From the NCBI RefSeq assembly GCF_028471905.1, contig NZ_CP116902.1:122501-186500 (forward strand): a stretch of 64,000 nt of DNA, given 5' to 3'. The notes below the pieces were generated by a model. That model did not search any database, was not told where the DNA came from, and worked only from the letters and a program-made list of their open reading frames with translations. This document shows positions 52,206 through 63,091 of this stretch, piece by piece. Source of the DNA: Aneurinibacillus uraniidurans. Lineage in GTDB: Bacteria; Bacillota; Bacilli; Aneurinibacillales; Aneurinibacillaceae. Position 1 is the stretch's first letter. Each line of letters begins with the position of its first letter. Made by a program: the position numbers and the translations under genes.

Positions 52206-52233
52206 TTGATTTTTGGTACAGGTCCTATATAAT
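52206..52233 (+). promoter_or_regulatory. speE-speB promoter
   Basis: TTGATT (52206-52211) and a perfect TATAAT (52228-52233), 16 bases apart, give a start near 52240, about 58 bases before speE. Confidence 0.75.
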
Positions 52234-52297
52234 GTAGCTTGTTTTACTATTGGGCATCCTTCATCTAAAGGAGGACACGAAAGGAGACGGATAAAGA

Positions 52298-53128
52298 ATG
52301 GCTGGTTTGTGGTTTACGGAGAAACAAACAGAAAATTTCGGGATTACAATTAAGGTTAATAAAACTTTACATACAGAACAGACAGAATTCCAGAAGCTCG
52401 ATATGGTCGAGACAGAGGAATTCGGCAACATGCTGCTTCTCGATGGTATGGTTATGACATCACAGGTGGATGAATTCGTCTATCATGAGATGGTAGCGCA
52501 TCCAGCTCTTAATACGCATCCGAACCCAGAGCATGTACTGGTAGTTGGCGGTGGCGATGGCGGCGTAATCCGCGAAATCATGAAGCATGAAAAAGTAAAA
52601 AAAGCAACGCTTGTTGAAATCGATGGCAAAGTAATCGAATACTCTAAGCAGTATCTGCCGAGCATTGCAGGCGAGCTGGATAATCCACGTGTGGAAGTAA
52701 TCGTGGGCGATGGCTTCATGCACATTGTAAAAAGCAAAAATCAGTACGATGTGATCATGGTTGACTCTACTGAACCAGTAGGACCAGCTGCTCCGCTGTT
52801 CGAGCGTGGTTTCTATCAAGGCATCTATGAAGCGCTGAAAGAAGATGGCATGTTCGTGGCACAAACAGACAACCCGTGGTTTAAGTCTGACTTGATCCGC
52901 AAAGTAAGCAAAGACATTAAAGAAATCTTCCCGATCACACGTGCATACGTGGCGAACATCCCAACGTATCCAAGCGGCATGTGGATGTTCCAAATGGGTT
53001 CGAAAAAATACGATCCGCTTGAAGTGGATGCAGCAAGCATTCCAGAACGCGAAACAAAATACTACACACCACGCCTGCACGGTGCAGCGTTTGTTCTTCC
53101 GAAATTCGTGGAAGACATGGTGAAATAG
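52298..53128 (+). CDS. speE: Spermidine synthase
   Basis: A 276-aa aminopropyltransferase. The decarboxylated-SAM site is [18 protein letters not shown] near residue 78, the diamine-binding residues lie in [14 protein letters not shown] near 54, and the catalytic Asp in [13 protein letters not shown] near 150. It transfers an aminopropyl group to putrescine to make spermidine. ATG 52298 follows AAAGGAG. It is the first gene of an operon with agmatinase, ten bases upstream of the second gene. Confidence 0.97.
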   Translation: MAGLWFTEKQTENFGITIKVNKTLHTEQTEFQKLDMVETEEFGNMLLLDGMVMTSQVDEFVYHEMVAHPALNTHPNPEHVLVVGGGDGGVIREIMKHEKVKKATLVEIDGKVIEYSKQYLPSIAGELDNPRVEVIVGDGFMHIVKSKNQYDVIMVDSTEPVGPAAPLFERGFYQGIYEALKEDGMFVAQTDNPWFKSDLIRKVSKDIKEIFPITRAYVANIPTYPSGMWMFQMGSKKYDPLEVDAASIPERETKYYTPRLHGAAFVLPKFVEDMVK

Positions 53129-53138
53129 GAGGGCTATG

Positions 53139-54005
53139 ATGCATTTCTTTAACCCTTCTTACAGTGGTCATGCGTTCATTGAAGCACAAAGCACATACGA
53201 AGATGCGAAGGCTGTCATTTATGGCATGCCGATGGACTGGACAACAAGCTTCCGTCCGGGAACTCGTTTTGGTCCAACACGCATTCGCGAAGTGTCTATT
53301 AACCTGGAAACATACAGCCCATACGCAGATCGTGAGCTTGAAGAAGTTGCATTCTTTGATGCGGGTGATATTCCGCTTCCGTTTGGCAGCGCTCAGCGCA
53401 GCCTAGATGCGATTGAAGAGTATGTGCGTAAAGTTGTGGCAGATGGTAAATTCCCGATTGGTCTTGGCGGCGAGCACCTGGTTAGTCTTGCCCCGATTAA
53501 GGTGATGGCAGAGAAGTACCCGGATCTCGTGATCGTACACATCGATGCTCATACAGACCTGCGTCATGAGATGGAAGGGGAAGAATTGTCCCACTCGGCT
53601 GTTATTCGCCGTGCGCTGGACTATGTAAAGCCGGAAAATGTGTACCAGTTTGGTATTCGCTCTGGTCTAAAGGAAGAATTCCAGTTCGCGCAAGAAAACA
53701 TGCACCTGAACAAGTTCAAAGTGATCGAGCCGCTGAAAGCGTGTCTTGACGAGCTGAAAGGACGTCCGGTTTATGTCACATACGACATTGATGCGGTTGA
53801 TCCGGCATACGCTCCAGGCACAGGTACAGCGGAGCCGGGCGGTATCTCGGCAGCAGATGCAATCGAATCGATCTATCTGTTGTCTGAGCTGAACGTGGTT
53901 GGCTTTGACCTGGTAGAAGTATCTCCGGTGCTGGATCAGTCTGAGCGCACACAAATTCTTGCGTCCAAAATGATCCGTGAAGTGCTTCTCACAATGGTGA
54001 AATAA
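53139..54005 (+). CDS. speB: Agmatinase
   Basis: A 288-aa ureohydrolase that converts agmatine to putrescine and urea. Manganese ligands are seen in all three signature motifs: GLGGEHLVSL near residue 107, HIDAHTDLRHE near residue 132, and TYDIDAVDPAYAPGTGTAEP near residue 212. ATG 53139 is preferred, since the ATG at 53136 sits only two bases after the strong AGGAGG site. Product is the substrate of the adjacent SpeE. A UUCG-loop terminator follows. Confidence 0.97.
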   Translation: MHFFNPSYSGHAFIEAQSTYEDAKAVIYGMPMDWTTSFRPGTRFGPTRIREVSINLETYSPYADRELEEVAFFDAGDIPLPFGSAQRSLDAIEEYVRKVVADGKFPIGLGGEHLVSLAPIKVMAEKYPDLVIVHIDAHTDLRHEMEGEELSHSAVIRRALDYVKPENVYQFGIRSGLKEEFQFAQENMHLNKFKVIEPLKACLDELKGRPVYVTYDIDAVDPAYAPGTGTAEPGGISAADAIESIYLLSELNVVGFDLVEVSPVLDQSERTQILASKMIREVLLTMVK

Positions 54006-54016
54006 AATAGATTGTT

Positions 54017-54044
54017 ACAAAGCCCGCTTCGGCGGGTTTTGTTT
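54017..54044 (+). terminator. Terminator of speE-speB with UUCG loop
   Basis: ACAAAGCCCGC (54017-54027) pairs with GCGGGTTTTGT (54032-54042, one G-U), with the stable TTCG tetraloop (54028-54031). Confidence 0.9.
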
Positions 54045-54132
54045 GTAGAGGGGAAAAGTATGTGCTATGTTAGAGGGATAGCATATACTTTTTTCCTTAT
54101 GTAAATAACTGAAAGACAGTAGGGGGATACAT

Positions 54133-54570
54133 ATGGGCAGACCTCCCATACAGCAGGTAGCCATCACAATTGAAAGCCAGTTTGTACTGGAAGGCGGTCG
54201 TCGGGATAAGCATGAATACCGCTATGCGGGCGAGCTTCACCTGATGAACGGTACATGGTACATCAAGTATGTGGAGCAGGATGAAGCAGGTGAAACAAAG
54301 GCAACCGTGAAAGTACGACCTGACGAAGTTGTTGTCATTCGCAACGGACTTGTATCGATGCGGCAATCATTTCGTCTAGGTGTTACAACAAGCGGAGTGT
54401 TTGAAAGCCTGGCAGGTCCGATGCAGATGGACACGGAGACAACTGACGTTCGCGTGAAATACGATGAAGAAGGTTATTTATGCGAAGCAGTCTGGAATTA
54501 TACCCTGTTTTTAAATGAGCAGGAAGCGGGGCACTACATGGTAACGTGCAGCTTGCAGCGCAAACGATAA
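54133..54570 (+). CDS. ywiB: DUF1934 protein (YwiB-like)
   Basis: A 145-aa beta-rich protein of the DUF1934 family, with the calycin-like pattern of strands: VAITIESQFVLEGG near residue 8, LMNGTWYIKYVEQDEAGETK near 35, SMRQSFRLGVTTSG near 77 and VWNYTLFLNEQEAGHY near 122. Function unknown. In Bacillus ywiB lies directly before argS, as here (28 bases apart). ATG 54133 follows AGGGGGAT. Confidence 0.9.
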   Translation: MGRPPIQQVAITIESQFVLEGGRRDKHEYRYAGELHLMNGTWYIKYVEQDEAGETKATVKVRPDEVVVIRNGLVSMRQSFRLGVTTSGVFESLAGPMQMDTETTDVRVKYDEEGYLCEAVWNYTLFLNEQEAGHYMVTCSLQRKR

Positions 54571-54598
54571 GGAATAGAGAATAAAGGAGGCATCTCTT

Positions 54599-56269
54599 GT
54601 GAGTATTGTAGAGAAAATGAAAAGTACAATTGTAGAACAAATCAAGCAGGCGGTGATCAAGGCTGGCATCGTCGAAGCAGAACAAATCCCGGATTTTGTC
54701 CTGGAGTTACCAAAGGATAAGCAGCACGGCGACTATGCTACAAATATCGCGATGCAGTTAACTCGTATTGCACGCAAAAACCCACGTCAGATCGCAGAGC
54801 AAATCGTTGATGCGATTGATAAGGAAGCGGCAAGCATTGCAAAAATTGAAATTGCTGGGCCTGGTTTTATTAACTTCTACATGGATAACAGCTATTTGAC
54901 TAATGTAGTTGGACAAGTTATCGAAGCAGGGAATACATATGGCCGTACAGATGCAGGGAAAGGAAAAAAAGTACAGGTGGAATTCGTCAGTGCGAATCCG
55001 ACTGGAAGCTTGCATTTAGGTCATGCACGAGGAGCCGCGTTTGGTGATGCGCTGTGCAATGTGCTTGATATTGCGGGCTATGCTGTATCTCGCGAATATT
55101 ACATCAATGATGCCGGGAACCAGATTGTCAACCTTGCTCGTTCCATAGAAGCTCGCTATTTCCAGGCACTCGGTGAAGAACGTGATATGCCGGAAGATGG
55201 CTACTACGGACAAGATATTATCGAATTCGGGAAAGAGCTGGCAGCGAAAGACGGTGACAAGTACGCGAAGATGAGCGAGGAAGAGCGTTTTATATTCTTC
55301 CGCAACTGGGGCCGTGATAAAGAACTGGAGAAAATCAAAACTGACCTGGCTGATTTCCGTGTGAAATTCGACGAATGGTTTAGTGAGACATCCCTGTATG
55401 AAACAAACGAAGTTGAGCGTATCGTCGGTGTACTGCGTGAAAAAGGCTACGTGTATGATGAAGACGGTGCGACATGGCTTCGCTCGACTGACTTTGGTGA
55501 CGACAAAAACCGTGTGTTGATCAAGCAGGATGGCTCATACACGTACCTGACGCCGGATATCGCGTATCACCAGAACAAATTCAACCGTGGCTTTGACCAG
55601 TTGATTAACATCTGGGGAGCGGACCATCATGGCTACATTCCACGTATGAAAGCTGCGATGCAGTGCTTGGGCTACGATGCGGACCAGCTTGTTGTTTTGA
55701 TCAATCAGATGGTTAGCTTGTATCAAGGCGGCGAGAAAGTAAAAATGTCCAAACGTACAGGTAAAGCAGTAACGATGCGTGACCTCATGGAAGAGGTTGG
55801 AACTGATGCGACGCGCTACTTCTTTACTATGCGCAGTCAGGATGCACACCTTGATTTTGATATGGATCTTGCCGTATCCAAGTCAAATGAAAACCCGGTA
55901 TTTTATGTGCAATACGCTCATGCACGTATTTGCAGTATCTTCCGCCAGGCGGCTGAGCAAAGCATTGAAATCGATCTTTCCAAAGCAGATTTCAGCGGTA
56001 TGACAAGCGAGAAAGAAATCGACCTGCTCAAGCATATCGGTGAATTCCCGCAGGAAGTGGCGGGTGCTGCGGAAGCACTAGCACCGCACCGTATTGTTCG
56101 CTATGTACATGAGCTGGCAGCGCTACTGCACAGCTTCTACAACGCGGAGCGCGTTATTACAGAAGATGCTGGTTTGACACAGGCGCGTCTTGCACTAATG
56201 AAAGCCGTTCAGACTACGATTGCAAACGCTCTGCGTCTAATCGGTGTATCAGCACCGGAACGCATGTAA
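54599..56269 (+). CDS. argS: Arginyl-tRNA synthetase
   Basis: A 556-aa class I synthetase of normal length. The HIGH motif reads [15 protein letters not shown] near residue 136, KMSKR of the second motif is [12 protein letters not shown] near residue 380, and the N-terminal Arg-specific domain and C-terminal anticodon domain are present. It charges tRNA(Arg). The start GTG 54599 is eight bases from AAAGGAGG. It follows ywiB in an apparent operon and ends at a terminator. Confidence 0.97.
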   Translation: MSIVEKMKSTIVEQIKQAVIKAGIVEAEQIPDFVLELPKDKQHGDYATNIAMQLTRIARKNPRQIAEQIVDAIDKEAASIAKIEIAGPGFINFYMDNSYLTNVVGQVIEAGNTYGRTDAGKGKKVQVEFVSANPTGSLHLGHARGAAFGDALCNVLDIAGYAVSREYYINDAGNQIVNLARSIEARYFQALGEERDMPEDGYYGQDIIEFGKELAAKDGDKYAKMSEEERFIFFRNWGRDKELEKIKTDLADFRVKFDEWFSETSLYETNEVERIVGVLREKGYVYDEDGATWLRSTDFGDDKNRVLIKQDGSYTYLTPDIAYHQNKFNRGFDQLINIWGADHHGYIPRMKAAMQCLGYDADQLVVLINQMVSLYQGGEKVKMSKRTGKAVTMRDLMEEVGTDATRYFFTMRSQDAHLDFDMDLAVSKSNENPVFYVQYAHARICSIFRQAAEQSIEIDLSKADFSGMTSEKEIDLLKHIGEFPQEVAGAAEALAPHRIVRYVHELAALLHSFYNAERVITEDAGLTQARLALMKAVQTTIANALRLIGVSAPERM

Positions 56270-56288
56270 GAATATAAAATGTAGGACT

Positions 56289-56322
56289 AACCCGATTTCT
56301 TTTATGGAAATCGGGTTTTGTT
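56289..56322 (+). terminator. Intrinsic terminator of argS
   Basis: AACCCGATTTC (56289-56299) pairs exactly with GAAATCGGGTT (56307-56317), then a T-rich tail. Confidence 0.9.
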
Positions 56323-56434
56323 TTGTGAAAAAATGAAATTTTGCATCCGATAATAGTATGTATGTAGTAAGAGGTATAGATATTTGCTATTTATGCTGCA
56401 TAACTTTGTTGTTAGATAAGGGGCTATTACGACG

Positions 56435-58408
56435 ATGTATAAACAAAAAAAGAAAAGCATTCGTAGTAAATTGATTTGGGCATTTGCTGTTATTTTACTT
56501 GTACCAAGTCTTTTGATAGGGGTTACATCCTATATGACAGCAAAAGAAAAAGTAGAAGACCAGCTCATCCAGAGCGCTAAGCAGAATGTTGTACTGCTGG
56601 ATCGTTTGCTTACGAGCACAATCGAACCGGAGTTAAGAGATGTAAAGCATCTGGCCTCTCTTGTGCATGGTACAACATTTCAGGGAGAAGAGCGGAATGC
56701 CATTCAGAAAAGTTTAGAAGGACTTCAGGCGCTTCATCCAGAGCTGATACACACATTTGTAGGGGCGACAAACGGTCAGATGCTGCTGGCACCGTATGAA
56801 AAGCTTGCGGACGATTATGATCCGCGCACACGTCTCTGGTACAAGCAGGCAGTTGAGCATCCAGGTCAAATTATTATTACAGAGCCGTATGTAGACGCTG
56901 CATCCAAAGATGAAGTTGTCACCATTGCTGTTCAGTCTGATGACCGAAAAAGTGTGGTAGGAATTGACCTGAATCTGAAAGCGTTGGCAGAAAGTGTGAA
57001 GCAGGTGAAGGTCGGAAATGAAGGATATGCGTTTCTGATTGATGGCTCCCGCAAATACATCGTACACCCGACACAAAAACCGGGAACCGAAGCATCCGGG
57101 TCGCCAACTGAGAAAATGTTTGCATCGACGTCGGGGGAGTTCGAATATGAATGGGAAGGCCATGAGCGCCGGATGTTTTTTGCAACGAATAAGCTGACCG
57201 GATGGAAAGTGGCCGGCACAATGTATGTGGATGAAGCAAAGAAAGAGGCGAATCCGATCTTTGTGACATTATTTGTGGTGCTGGCTGTATCATTTTTGTA
57301 TGGGGGGATTCGCAGCTTTTTTGTGATTCGTTCCATTGTTGGCCCGCTGCGAGTATTGAATGAAGCGGCACATCGGGTCAGTGAAGGGAAGCTGACAGAG
57401 AGAATTGATACACATTCCAATGACGAATTTGGTGAATTGGCAGAGAGTTTTAATCATATGAGTGATTCCTTGCAGATGGTACTGCGAGAGGTACAGGAAC
57501 AATCTGATCATCTTGCATCCTCCTCTTACCAGCTTACAGAAGGAGCGAATCAGACGAGCCATGCTACTGAGCAAATTACCGGAGTTATTCAGGAGGTGGC
57601 AGCAGACTCGGATAAGCAGGTAGAACGCATCGAAAGAGCATCCGGGACGGTTGTGGACATGTCGAACCGGGCGTTATCCATTGCAGAACAGGCGCGGAGC
57701 GTAACGGCATCGGCATCGCAGGCAGTCGATATGGCAGAAGAAGGAAATCTGGTTCTGCAACAAGCGGTGAATCAGATGCACGCAGTAAATGGAACGATGC
57801 AGGATTTAGAACATGTGATTAAAAACCTGGGCAAACGCTCAGATGAAATTGGCAAAATCATTGAAGTCATTACGACCATTTCCAGTCAGACGAATTTGCT
57901 TGCACTTAATGCGGCGATTGAGGCAGCTCGTGCTGGGGAACATGGGCGTGGTTTTGCGGTGGTAGCAGACGAAGTACGTGTGCTGGCTGAGCAGTCTGCG
58001 CAGTCTGCCGCACAGATCGCGGCACTGATCGGTACGATTCAACAGGAGACAGAAATGGCTGTCCAATCGATGGTGACAAGCTCACGGGAAGTGGCAGCCG
58101 GCATGGATGTAGTGGATACAGCGGGACAACTATTTGGAACGATTCGCGGTTCTGTGGCGGGCGCAGCCAGCCAGTTCCGGGAGGTAGCTGTAGCTGTTGA
58201 ACAGATGGCGGCGCATACAGGGGAGATTGTTCGCGTATTTGAAGGGATGGAACAGCTAACTTCCGAGACAGCATCGGGCATGCAGACGGTATATGCCTCA
58301 ACGGAAGAACAGCTTGCTTTTATGCAGGAGATTAGTGCATCTGCAGCTTCGCTTTCCCAAATGTCTGCGGAGCTTCAGGGGCTATTGCGTAAATTCGAAA
58401 TTTCATAA
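56435..58408 (+). CDS. Methyl-accepting chemotaxis protein with dCache sensor
   Basis: A 657-aa chemoreceptor. Parts: first span (about residues 14-36), a large extracellular double-Cache domain (about 40-275), second span (about 277-300), HAMP (about 300-352), and signalling domain with hairpin [18 protein letters not shown] near residue 488. In the distal Cache module the segment [11 protein letters not shown] near 128 with [11 protein letters not shown] near 150 and [10 protein letters not shown] near 174 carries the R-x-W-Y ... Y-x-D ... D arrangement described for amino-acid-binding dCache domains. An amino-acid ligand is therefore inferred. It is monocistronic, unlike the 4HB receptors. 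Confidence 0.95.
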   Translation: MYKQKKKSIRSKLIWAFAVILLVPSLLIGVTSYMTAKEKVEDQLIQSAKQNVVLLDRLLTSTIEPELRDVKHLASLVHGTTFQGEERNAIQKSLEGLQALHPELIHTFVGATNGQMLLAPYEKLADDYDPRTRLWYKQAVEHPGQIIITEPYVDAASKDEVVTIAVQSDDRKSVVGIDLNLKALAESVKQVKVGNEGYAFLIDGSRKYIVHPTQKPGTEASGSPTEKMFASTSGEFEYEWEGHERRMFFATNKLTGWKVAGTMYVDEAKKEANPIFVTLFVVLAVSFLYGGIRSFFVIRSIVGPLRVLNEAAHRVSEGKLTERIDTHSNDEFGELAESFNHMSDSLQMVLREVQEQSDHLASSSYQLTEGANQTSHATEQITGVIQEVAADSDKQVERIERASGTVVDMSNRALSIAEQARSVTASASQAVDMAEEGNLVLQQAVNQMHAVNGTMQDLEHVIKNLGKRSDEIGKIIEVITTISSQTNLLALNAAIEAARAGEHGRGFAVVADEVRVLAEQSAQSAAQIAALIGTIQQETEMAVQSMVTSSREVAAGMDVVDTAGQLFGTIRGSVAGAASQFREVAVAVEQMAAHTGEIVRVFEGMEQLTSETASGMQTVYASTEEQLAFMQEISASAASLSQMSAELQGLLRKFEIS

Positions 58409-58415
58409 CGAGACG

Positions 58416-58456
58416 AAAACGGGTGCCTCGATGTTACTGTTGAGGCACCTGTTTTA
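58416..58456 (+). terminator. Intrinsic terminator of the dCache chemoreceptor gene
   Basis: AAAACGGGTGCCTC (58416-58429) pairs with GAGGCACCTGTTTT (58442-58455) with one G-T. Confidence 0.88.
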
Positions 58457-58574
58457 TCGTTTTGGTTATCGATGTTCTTTTGGGATAAAATTATAATTAT
58501 TTTAGCTAGATTAAATCATAAAAAAGATATAGAATATTCTCATACCTAGGAGTGGATTTTTTGTGGAGCTTATC

Positions 58575-58592
58575 TGACTGAATGGTCATTCA
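58575..58592. promoter_or_regulatory. FadR-type operator upstream of fadF
   Basis: TGACTGA-ATGG-TCATTCA matches the TGAATGA-N4-TCATTCA form of the Bacillus FadR (TetR family) site with one mismatch. It lies 57 bases before ATG 58649. Acyl-CoA release of repression is inferred from FadR biology. Confidence 0.7.
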
Positions 58593-58648
58593 TATTTACG
58601 GATGACGATCCCTCGAAAGCTTCAACACCGAGAAGGAGATGAGAAACG

Positions 58649-60775
58649 ATGAATACTGCTTTATCGCTGCTTAATTTGCTTGCATTCTTTGCGGTAACGG
58701 GCTATGCGGTGTATTTGTTCGCCCAGCTTGTATACAGCCGAGTCACATACATCAAGCTCGGCCGTGCAGGCGATTTGCGCGAAGACGCCTCCCAGAAAGT
58801 AAATCAGTTTCTGGTTAACGTTTTTGGACAGAGAAAACTATTAAAAGATTCCAAAAGCGGCGTGATGCATCTTGTACTTTTTTATGGATTCTTGCTAGTT
58901 CAATTTGGAGCGATTGATTTGATCTGGAAGGGACTTAAGCCAGGTTCCCATCTTCCATTTGGGGCAGCTTATCCGTACTTTTTATTGTTCCAGGAAATTG
59001 TGGTCGTTGCGATCTTACTTTCAATTTTCTACGCATGGTATCGTCGTAATGTTGAAAAATTAAAGCGCTTAAAACGTGGCTGGAAAGCCAATCTTGTTGT
59101 TTGGCTGATTACAACGTTAATGATCAGTACGCTATTTGCAGAAGCAACAGAAATGATCTGGTTGCACCCGGATCAAGTGGCGTACCATTCGACACAGCCG
59201 ATTGCATCAAGCATTGCGGTTCTGTTGAGCGGAATCGGTTCGACAGCAGCAGGGGCTGTATTCTACGTATTCTGGTGGATTCACTTGCTGACGCTTTTGA
59301 CTTTCCTTGTATACATTCCGCAGGGCAAGCACGCACACTTGCTGTTTGCACCGTATAACTGGCTGATGAAAGATAAGACCCGCCCACCGAGTAAATTGAC
59401 AGCGCTTGACTTCGAGAAACTGGAAGAAGAAGGCGCGGAAGAGTTTGGGGTTGGCCGCATTGAGAATTTCACACAAAATCAGCTCATCGATCTGTATGCG
59501 TGTGTAGAGTGCGGTCGATGCACAAGTATGTGCCCGGCGGCGGGTACAGGTAAAACGTTGTCTCCGATGGATCTCATCGTGAAAATGCGTGATCATCTGA
59601 CAGACAAAGGAGCGGCGATCACAGGACGTACACCATGGTTGCCAGCGGGTATCTTTAAAGACATGAAGGGCAACGAACTGGCGATGCAGGCAGCTACCGC
59701 AAACGTAGCAGGCGGTGAAGTAGCGGTTGCGACAGATGGTTCATCTGCGCTCAAAATCGATTACGATGTGAACTTGATTGGTGATGTCATTACCGAAGAA
59801 GAATTGTGGGCTTGTACGACATGCCGTAACTGTGAAGATCAGTGTCCGGTAGCGAATGAACACGTTGAGAAAATTGTCGACATGCGCCGCTATCTTGTTA
59901 TGACAGAAGGGCAGATGCCAGCGGATGCGCAGCGTGCATTGAGCAACATCGAGCGTCAGAGCAACCCATGGGGCATTAACCGTAAGAACCGCATCAATTG
60001 GCGCGAAGGTATGGAAGATCTGGTGCCAACAGCAAAAGAAGCGGGCGAGTTCGATTACTTGTTCTTTGTTGGTTCTATGGGATCATTTGATAACCGTTCG
60101 ATCAAGATTACTCAGTCGTTTATCCATGTTATGCACAAGGCTGGTATCAAGTTTGCGATTCTCGGCAATGAGGAGAAAAACTCGGGTGATACACCACGCC
60201 GTCTTGGTAACGAGATGCTGTATCAAGAGTTGGCGATGGAAAATATCGCAAACTTTGAAAAGTACGGCGTGAAGAAGATCATCACGATGGACCCGCATGC
60301 CTACAATACAATTAAAAATGAATATCCGGATTTCGGTCTTGAGGGTGTGGAAGTATATCATCACACAGAAGTATTGGCACAGTGGCTGAAAGAAGGCCGA
60401 CTCAATCCGGTGAATGAAGTGAACGAACGTGTAACGTACCATGACTCTTGCTACCTGGGTCGTTACAACGAAGTGTACAATCCGCCGCGTGACATTCTGT
60501 CTGCGATTCCGGGTGTACAGATCGTGGAGATGGAACGTTCCGGCTGTGATAGCATGTGCTGCGGTGCAGGTGGCGGTATGATGTGGCAGGAAGAGCATCA
60601 AGGTACACGTGTAAACATCGCACGTACGGAACAGGCTCTGGCTGTGAATCCGACCACAATCGGAAGCGCATGCCCATACTGTCTGACGATGCTGTCTGAC
60701 GGTACAAAAGCAAAAGAAATGGAAGAGAAAGTTCAGACGCTTGACCTTGTAGAAATTTTAGAAAAAGCTTTATAA
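58649..60775 (+). CDS. fadF: Membrane iron-sulfur oxidoreductase of beta-oxidation (FadF/YwjF-like)
   Basis: A 708-aa protein in the length range of Bacillus YwjF/FadF. The N-terminal half has about five to six membrane spans like a NarI/heterodisulfide reductase gamma subunit (up to about residue 235). Two four-cysteine [4Fe-4S] clusters follow, CVECGRCTSMCPAAG near residue 287 and CTTCRNCEDQCPVA near 390. The C-terminal CCG domains include YHDSCYLGRYNEV near 600 and SGCDSMCCGAGGG near 632; the first CCG-like domain (LGNEEKNSGDTPRRLGNE) lacks its cysteines. It probably passes electrons from fatty-acid oxidation to the membrane quinone pool. A FadR-like operator precedes it. ATG 58649 follows GAAGGAGAT. 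Confidence 0.92.
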   Translation: MNTALSLLNLLAFFAVTGYAVYLFAQLVYSRVTYIKLGRAGDLREDASQKVNQFLVNVFGQRKLLKDSKSGVMHLVLFYGFLLVQFGAIDLIWKGLKPGSHLPFGAAYPYFLLFQEIVVVAILLSIFYAWYRRNVEKLKRLKRGWKANLVVWLITTLMISTLFAEATEMIWLHPDQVAYHSTQPIASSIAVLLSGIGSTAAGAVFYVFWWIHLLTLLTFLVYIPQGKHAHLLFAPYNWLMKDKTRPPSKLTALDFEKLEEEGAEEFGVGRIENFTQNQLIDLYACVECGRCTSMCPAAGTGKTLSPMDLIVKMRDHLTDKGAAITGRTPWLPAGIFKDMKGNELAMQAATANVAGGEVAVATDGSSALKIDYDVNLIGDVITEEELWACTTCRNCEDQCPVANEHVEKIVDMRRYLVMTEGQMPADAQRALSNIERQSNPWGINRKNRINWREGMEDLVPTAKEAGEFDYLFFVGSMGSFDNRSIKITQSFIHVMHKAGIKFAILGNEEKNSGDTPRRLGNEMLYQELAMENIANFEKYGVKKIITMDPHAYNTIKNEYPDFGLEGVEVYHHTEVLAQWLKEGRLNPVNEVNERVTYHDSCYLGRYNEVYNPPRDILSAIPGVQIVEMERSGCDSMCCGAGGGMMWQEEHQGTRVNIARTEQALAVNPTTIGSACPYCLTMLSDGTKAKEMEEKVQTLDLVEILEKAL

Positions 60776-60828
60776 TTTAATCTTTTTTATTTAGTTGAAT
60801 ATTGATAAAATAAAAACAAATAGGGATA

Positions 60829-60856
60829 CCCGGCGGTTACTAAGTCGCCGGGCTTC
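60829..60856 (+). terminator. Hairpin between fadF and the thiolase gene
   Basis: CCCGGCG (60829-60835) pairs exactly with CGCCGGG (60846-60852), with a ten-base loop and only a weak pyrimidine tail, so it may be a leaky terminator. Confidence 0.7.
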
Positions 60857-60876
60857 TCTTAAAGCTTATACTGACC

Positions 60877-60888
60877 GAGCAATCGCTC
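60877..60888. promoter_or_regulatory. Palindromic operator candidate before the thiolase gene
   Basis: GAGC-AATC-GCTC is an inverted repeat 49 bases before ATG 60937, distinct from the FadR-like site before fadF. A TetR-type regulator is possible. Confidence 0.45.
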
Positions 60889-60936
60889 ATTTTGATAATC
60901 CTTAGTTTGAGTTACAAAACGAGAGGGGCAATAAGT

Positions 60937-62121
60937 ATGAAAAAGTCTGTAATCGTCAGCGCAGCCCGCACACCATTCGGCAAGTTCGGAGGTAGCCTTA
61001 GTTCTTTGCAAGCAGTTGATTTAGGTGGAATTGTCATCAAGGAAGCAGTTGAACGTGCAGGTATTCAGCCGGAGCAAGTGGATGAATTAATTATGGGTAT
61101 GGTTTTACAAGGCGGGGCCAAGCAGATTCCATCCCGTCAGGCTGCTCGCAAGGCAGGATTGCCATGGGAAGTACAAACAGAAACGATTAACAAAGTATGT
61201 GCTTCCGGTTTGCGCAGCGTAACACTTGCGGACCAGATCATTCGTGCAGGAGACGCGGACGTTATTGTGGCAGGTGGTATGGAAAGCATGAGCAATGCGC
61301 CGTACATTTTGCCGAATGCACGCTGGGGCATGCGTATGGGTGACGGCAAGGCAGTTGACTTGATGCTTAATGACGGTCTTACAGACGCATACGACGGCAA
61401 ACATATGGCTGTACATGGCAGCAATGTAGCAGCTGAATTCGAGATTGCTCGCGAGGCACAGGATGAGTGGGCACTTCGCAGCCAGCAGCGTGCAGCGGAA
61501 GCGATGAAAGCAGGCAAGTTTGCTGATGAGATCGTGCCGGTTCCAGTACCGCAGCGCAAAGGTGAGCCAGTAATTGTTGATACAGACGAATCACCGCGTG
61601 AAACGAGCATGGAACAATTAGCAAAATTACCTCCTGTCTTTACAAAAGACGGTTCCATCACAGCAGGTAACGCACCAGGTGTAAACGATGGCGCAGGTGC
61701 ACTCGTTGTCATGTCCGAAGAGAAAGCAGAAGAGCTTGGTGCAAAACCACTCGCGACCATTCTCGGTCATGCGGCTGTTGGACAAGAAGCACCGTATATT
61801 GCGACTACACCAGGACTTGCGATTAATAAACTTCTTAAGAAAACAGGCTACACCATTGATCAAATTGATCTGTTTGAAGTAAATGAAGCATTTGCAGCCG
61901 TTGTCCTCACAAGCGGAAAAATCGTAGGCTGGGACCCGGAAAAAGTGAATGTCAACGGTGGAGCGATCGCATTCGGTCATCCGATTGGTGCAAGCGGCGC
62001 CCGTATCTTGATGACGCTCATCCATGAACTGCGTCGTCGCGGCGGCGGTCTGGGCATCGCAGCAATTTGCTCCGGTGCGGCACAGGGCGATGCGATTCTA
62101 GTAGAAGTTCCAAAGGCGTAA
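60937..62121 (+). CDS. Acetyl-CoA acetyltransferase (thiolase)
   Basis: A 394-aa thiolase of the MmgA/AtoB type. The nucleophile is the Cys of [16 protein letters not shown] near residue 88, and the base residues are in [11 protein letters not shown] near 348 and [11 protein letters not shown] near 378. ATG 60937 (GAGGGG) is preferred over an upstream frame. It cleaves 3-ketoacyl-CoA in beta-oxidation or condenses two acetyl-CoA. Neighbours are the 3-hydroxyacyl-CoA dehydrogenase and acyl-CoA dehydrogenase genes, which supports the catabolic role. Confidence 0.95.
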   Translation: MKKSVIVSAARTPFGKFGGSLSSLQAVDLGGIVIKEAVERAGIQPEQVDELIMGMVLQGGAKQIPSRQAARKAGLPWEVQTETINKVCASGLRSVTLADQIIRAGDADVIVAGGMESMSNAPYILPNARWGMRMGDGKAVDLMLNDGLTDAYDGKHMAVHGSNVAAEFEIAREAQDEWALRSQQRAAEAMKAGKFADEIVPVPVPQRKGEPVIVDTDESPRETSMEQLAKLPPVFTKDGSITAGNAPGVNDGAGALVVMSEEKAEELGAKPLATILGHAAVGQEAPYIATTPGLAINKLLKKTGYTIDQIDLFEVNEAFAAVVLTSGKIVGWDPEKVNVNGGAIAFGHPIGASGARILMTLIHELRRRGGGLGIAAICSGAAQGDAILVEVPKA

Positions 62122-62168
62122 GCGGGAAATTTTATTTCCTTACGATATATAAAAGGAGTGGAGAATCC

Positions 62169-63020
62169 ATGGAAGTAAAAACATTTATGGTTGTAGGCGC
62201 AGGTCAAATGGGAAGCGGCATTGCACAAGTAGCAGCGCAGGCAGGCTTGAACGTCATTCTTCATGACGTAAAAGATGAGTTTGTAAACCGTGGCCTTGGC
62301 GTAATTACAAAGAATCTGACACGCGATGTGGAAAAAGGACGCAAGACAGAAGAAGAGAAACAAGCGATCCTTGGCCGCATCAAGCCGTCTACAGACATCA
62401 ATAACGCAAAAGATGTAGATTTCGTTGTCGAAGCGATCATCGAAAACATGGAGATCAAAACACAGCTCTTCAAACAGCTTGATGAGCTTGCGCCGGCTCA
62501 TGCGATTCTCGCAAGTAACACATCTTCTCTTCCGATCACTGAAATTGCAGCGGTAACGAAACGTCCAGAGCAAGTGATCGGCATGCACTTTATGAATCCA
62601 GTTCCGGTTATGAAGCTGATCGAAGTAATCCGCGGTCTGGCTACCTCAGATGAGACATACAAAATCGTAGCGGAATTATCCGAGAAAATGAACAAAACAG
62701 CAGTAGAAGTAAATGACTTCCCTGGGTTTGTATCCAACCGCGTTCTGCTTCCGATGATCAATGAAGCAATCTACTGTGTATACGAAGGTGTAGCAACGCC
62801 GGAAGCGATTGATGATGTAATGAAAATGGGCATGAACCATCCGATGGGTCCACTGACACTCGCTGACTTTATTGGACTTGACACGTGCCTCTATATCATG
62901 GAAGTGCTGCATGAAGGCCTGGGTGATTCCAAATACCGTCCATGTCCGCTTCTGCGCAAATATGTGAAAGCAGGCTGGCTCGGACGTAAATCAGGCCGTG
63001 GCTTCTACGTGTACGAATAG
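62169..63020 (+). CDS. 3-hydroxybutyryl-CoA dehydrogenase
   Basis: A 283-aa NAD-dependent dehydrogenase of the MmgB/Hbd type. The NAD site is [20 protein letters not shown] at residues 6-25, the catalytic and substrate-binding region is [10 protein letters not shown] near 117 and [17 protein letters not shown] near 137 (catalytic His), and the C-terminal [20 protein letters not shown] completes the family pattern. ATG 62169 follows AAAGGAG and is favoured over a longer frame. It oxidises L-3-hydroxyacyl-CoA between the acyl-CoA dehydrogenase and thiolase steps. Confidence 0.96.
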   Translation: MEVKTFMVVGAGQMGSGIAQVAAQAGLNVILHDVKDEFVNRGLGVITKNLTRDVEKGRKTEEEKQAILGRIKPSTDINNAKDVDFVVEAIIENMEIKTQLFKQLDELAPAHAILASNTSSLPITEIAAVTKRPEQVIGMHFMNPVPVMKLIEVIRGLATSDETYKIVAELSEKMNKTAVEVNDFPGFVSNRVLLPMINEAIYCVYEGVATPEAIDDVMKMGMNHPMGPLTLADFIGLDTCLYIMEVLHEGLGDSKYRPCPLLRKYVKAGWLGRKSGRGFYVYE

Positions 63021-63091
63021 ATATATCTAATAGGCACATGGCAGGTGCTGTTTCAGCTAGAGCAGACAGATCGATCCAAGGAGGATAAACC

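Noticed and set aside
52460-53080. 206-aa open frame antisense to speE
   Set aside because: It mirrors the codon pattern of speE, is rich in Cys, His and Phe as shadow frames are, and has no independent signals.
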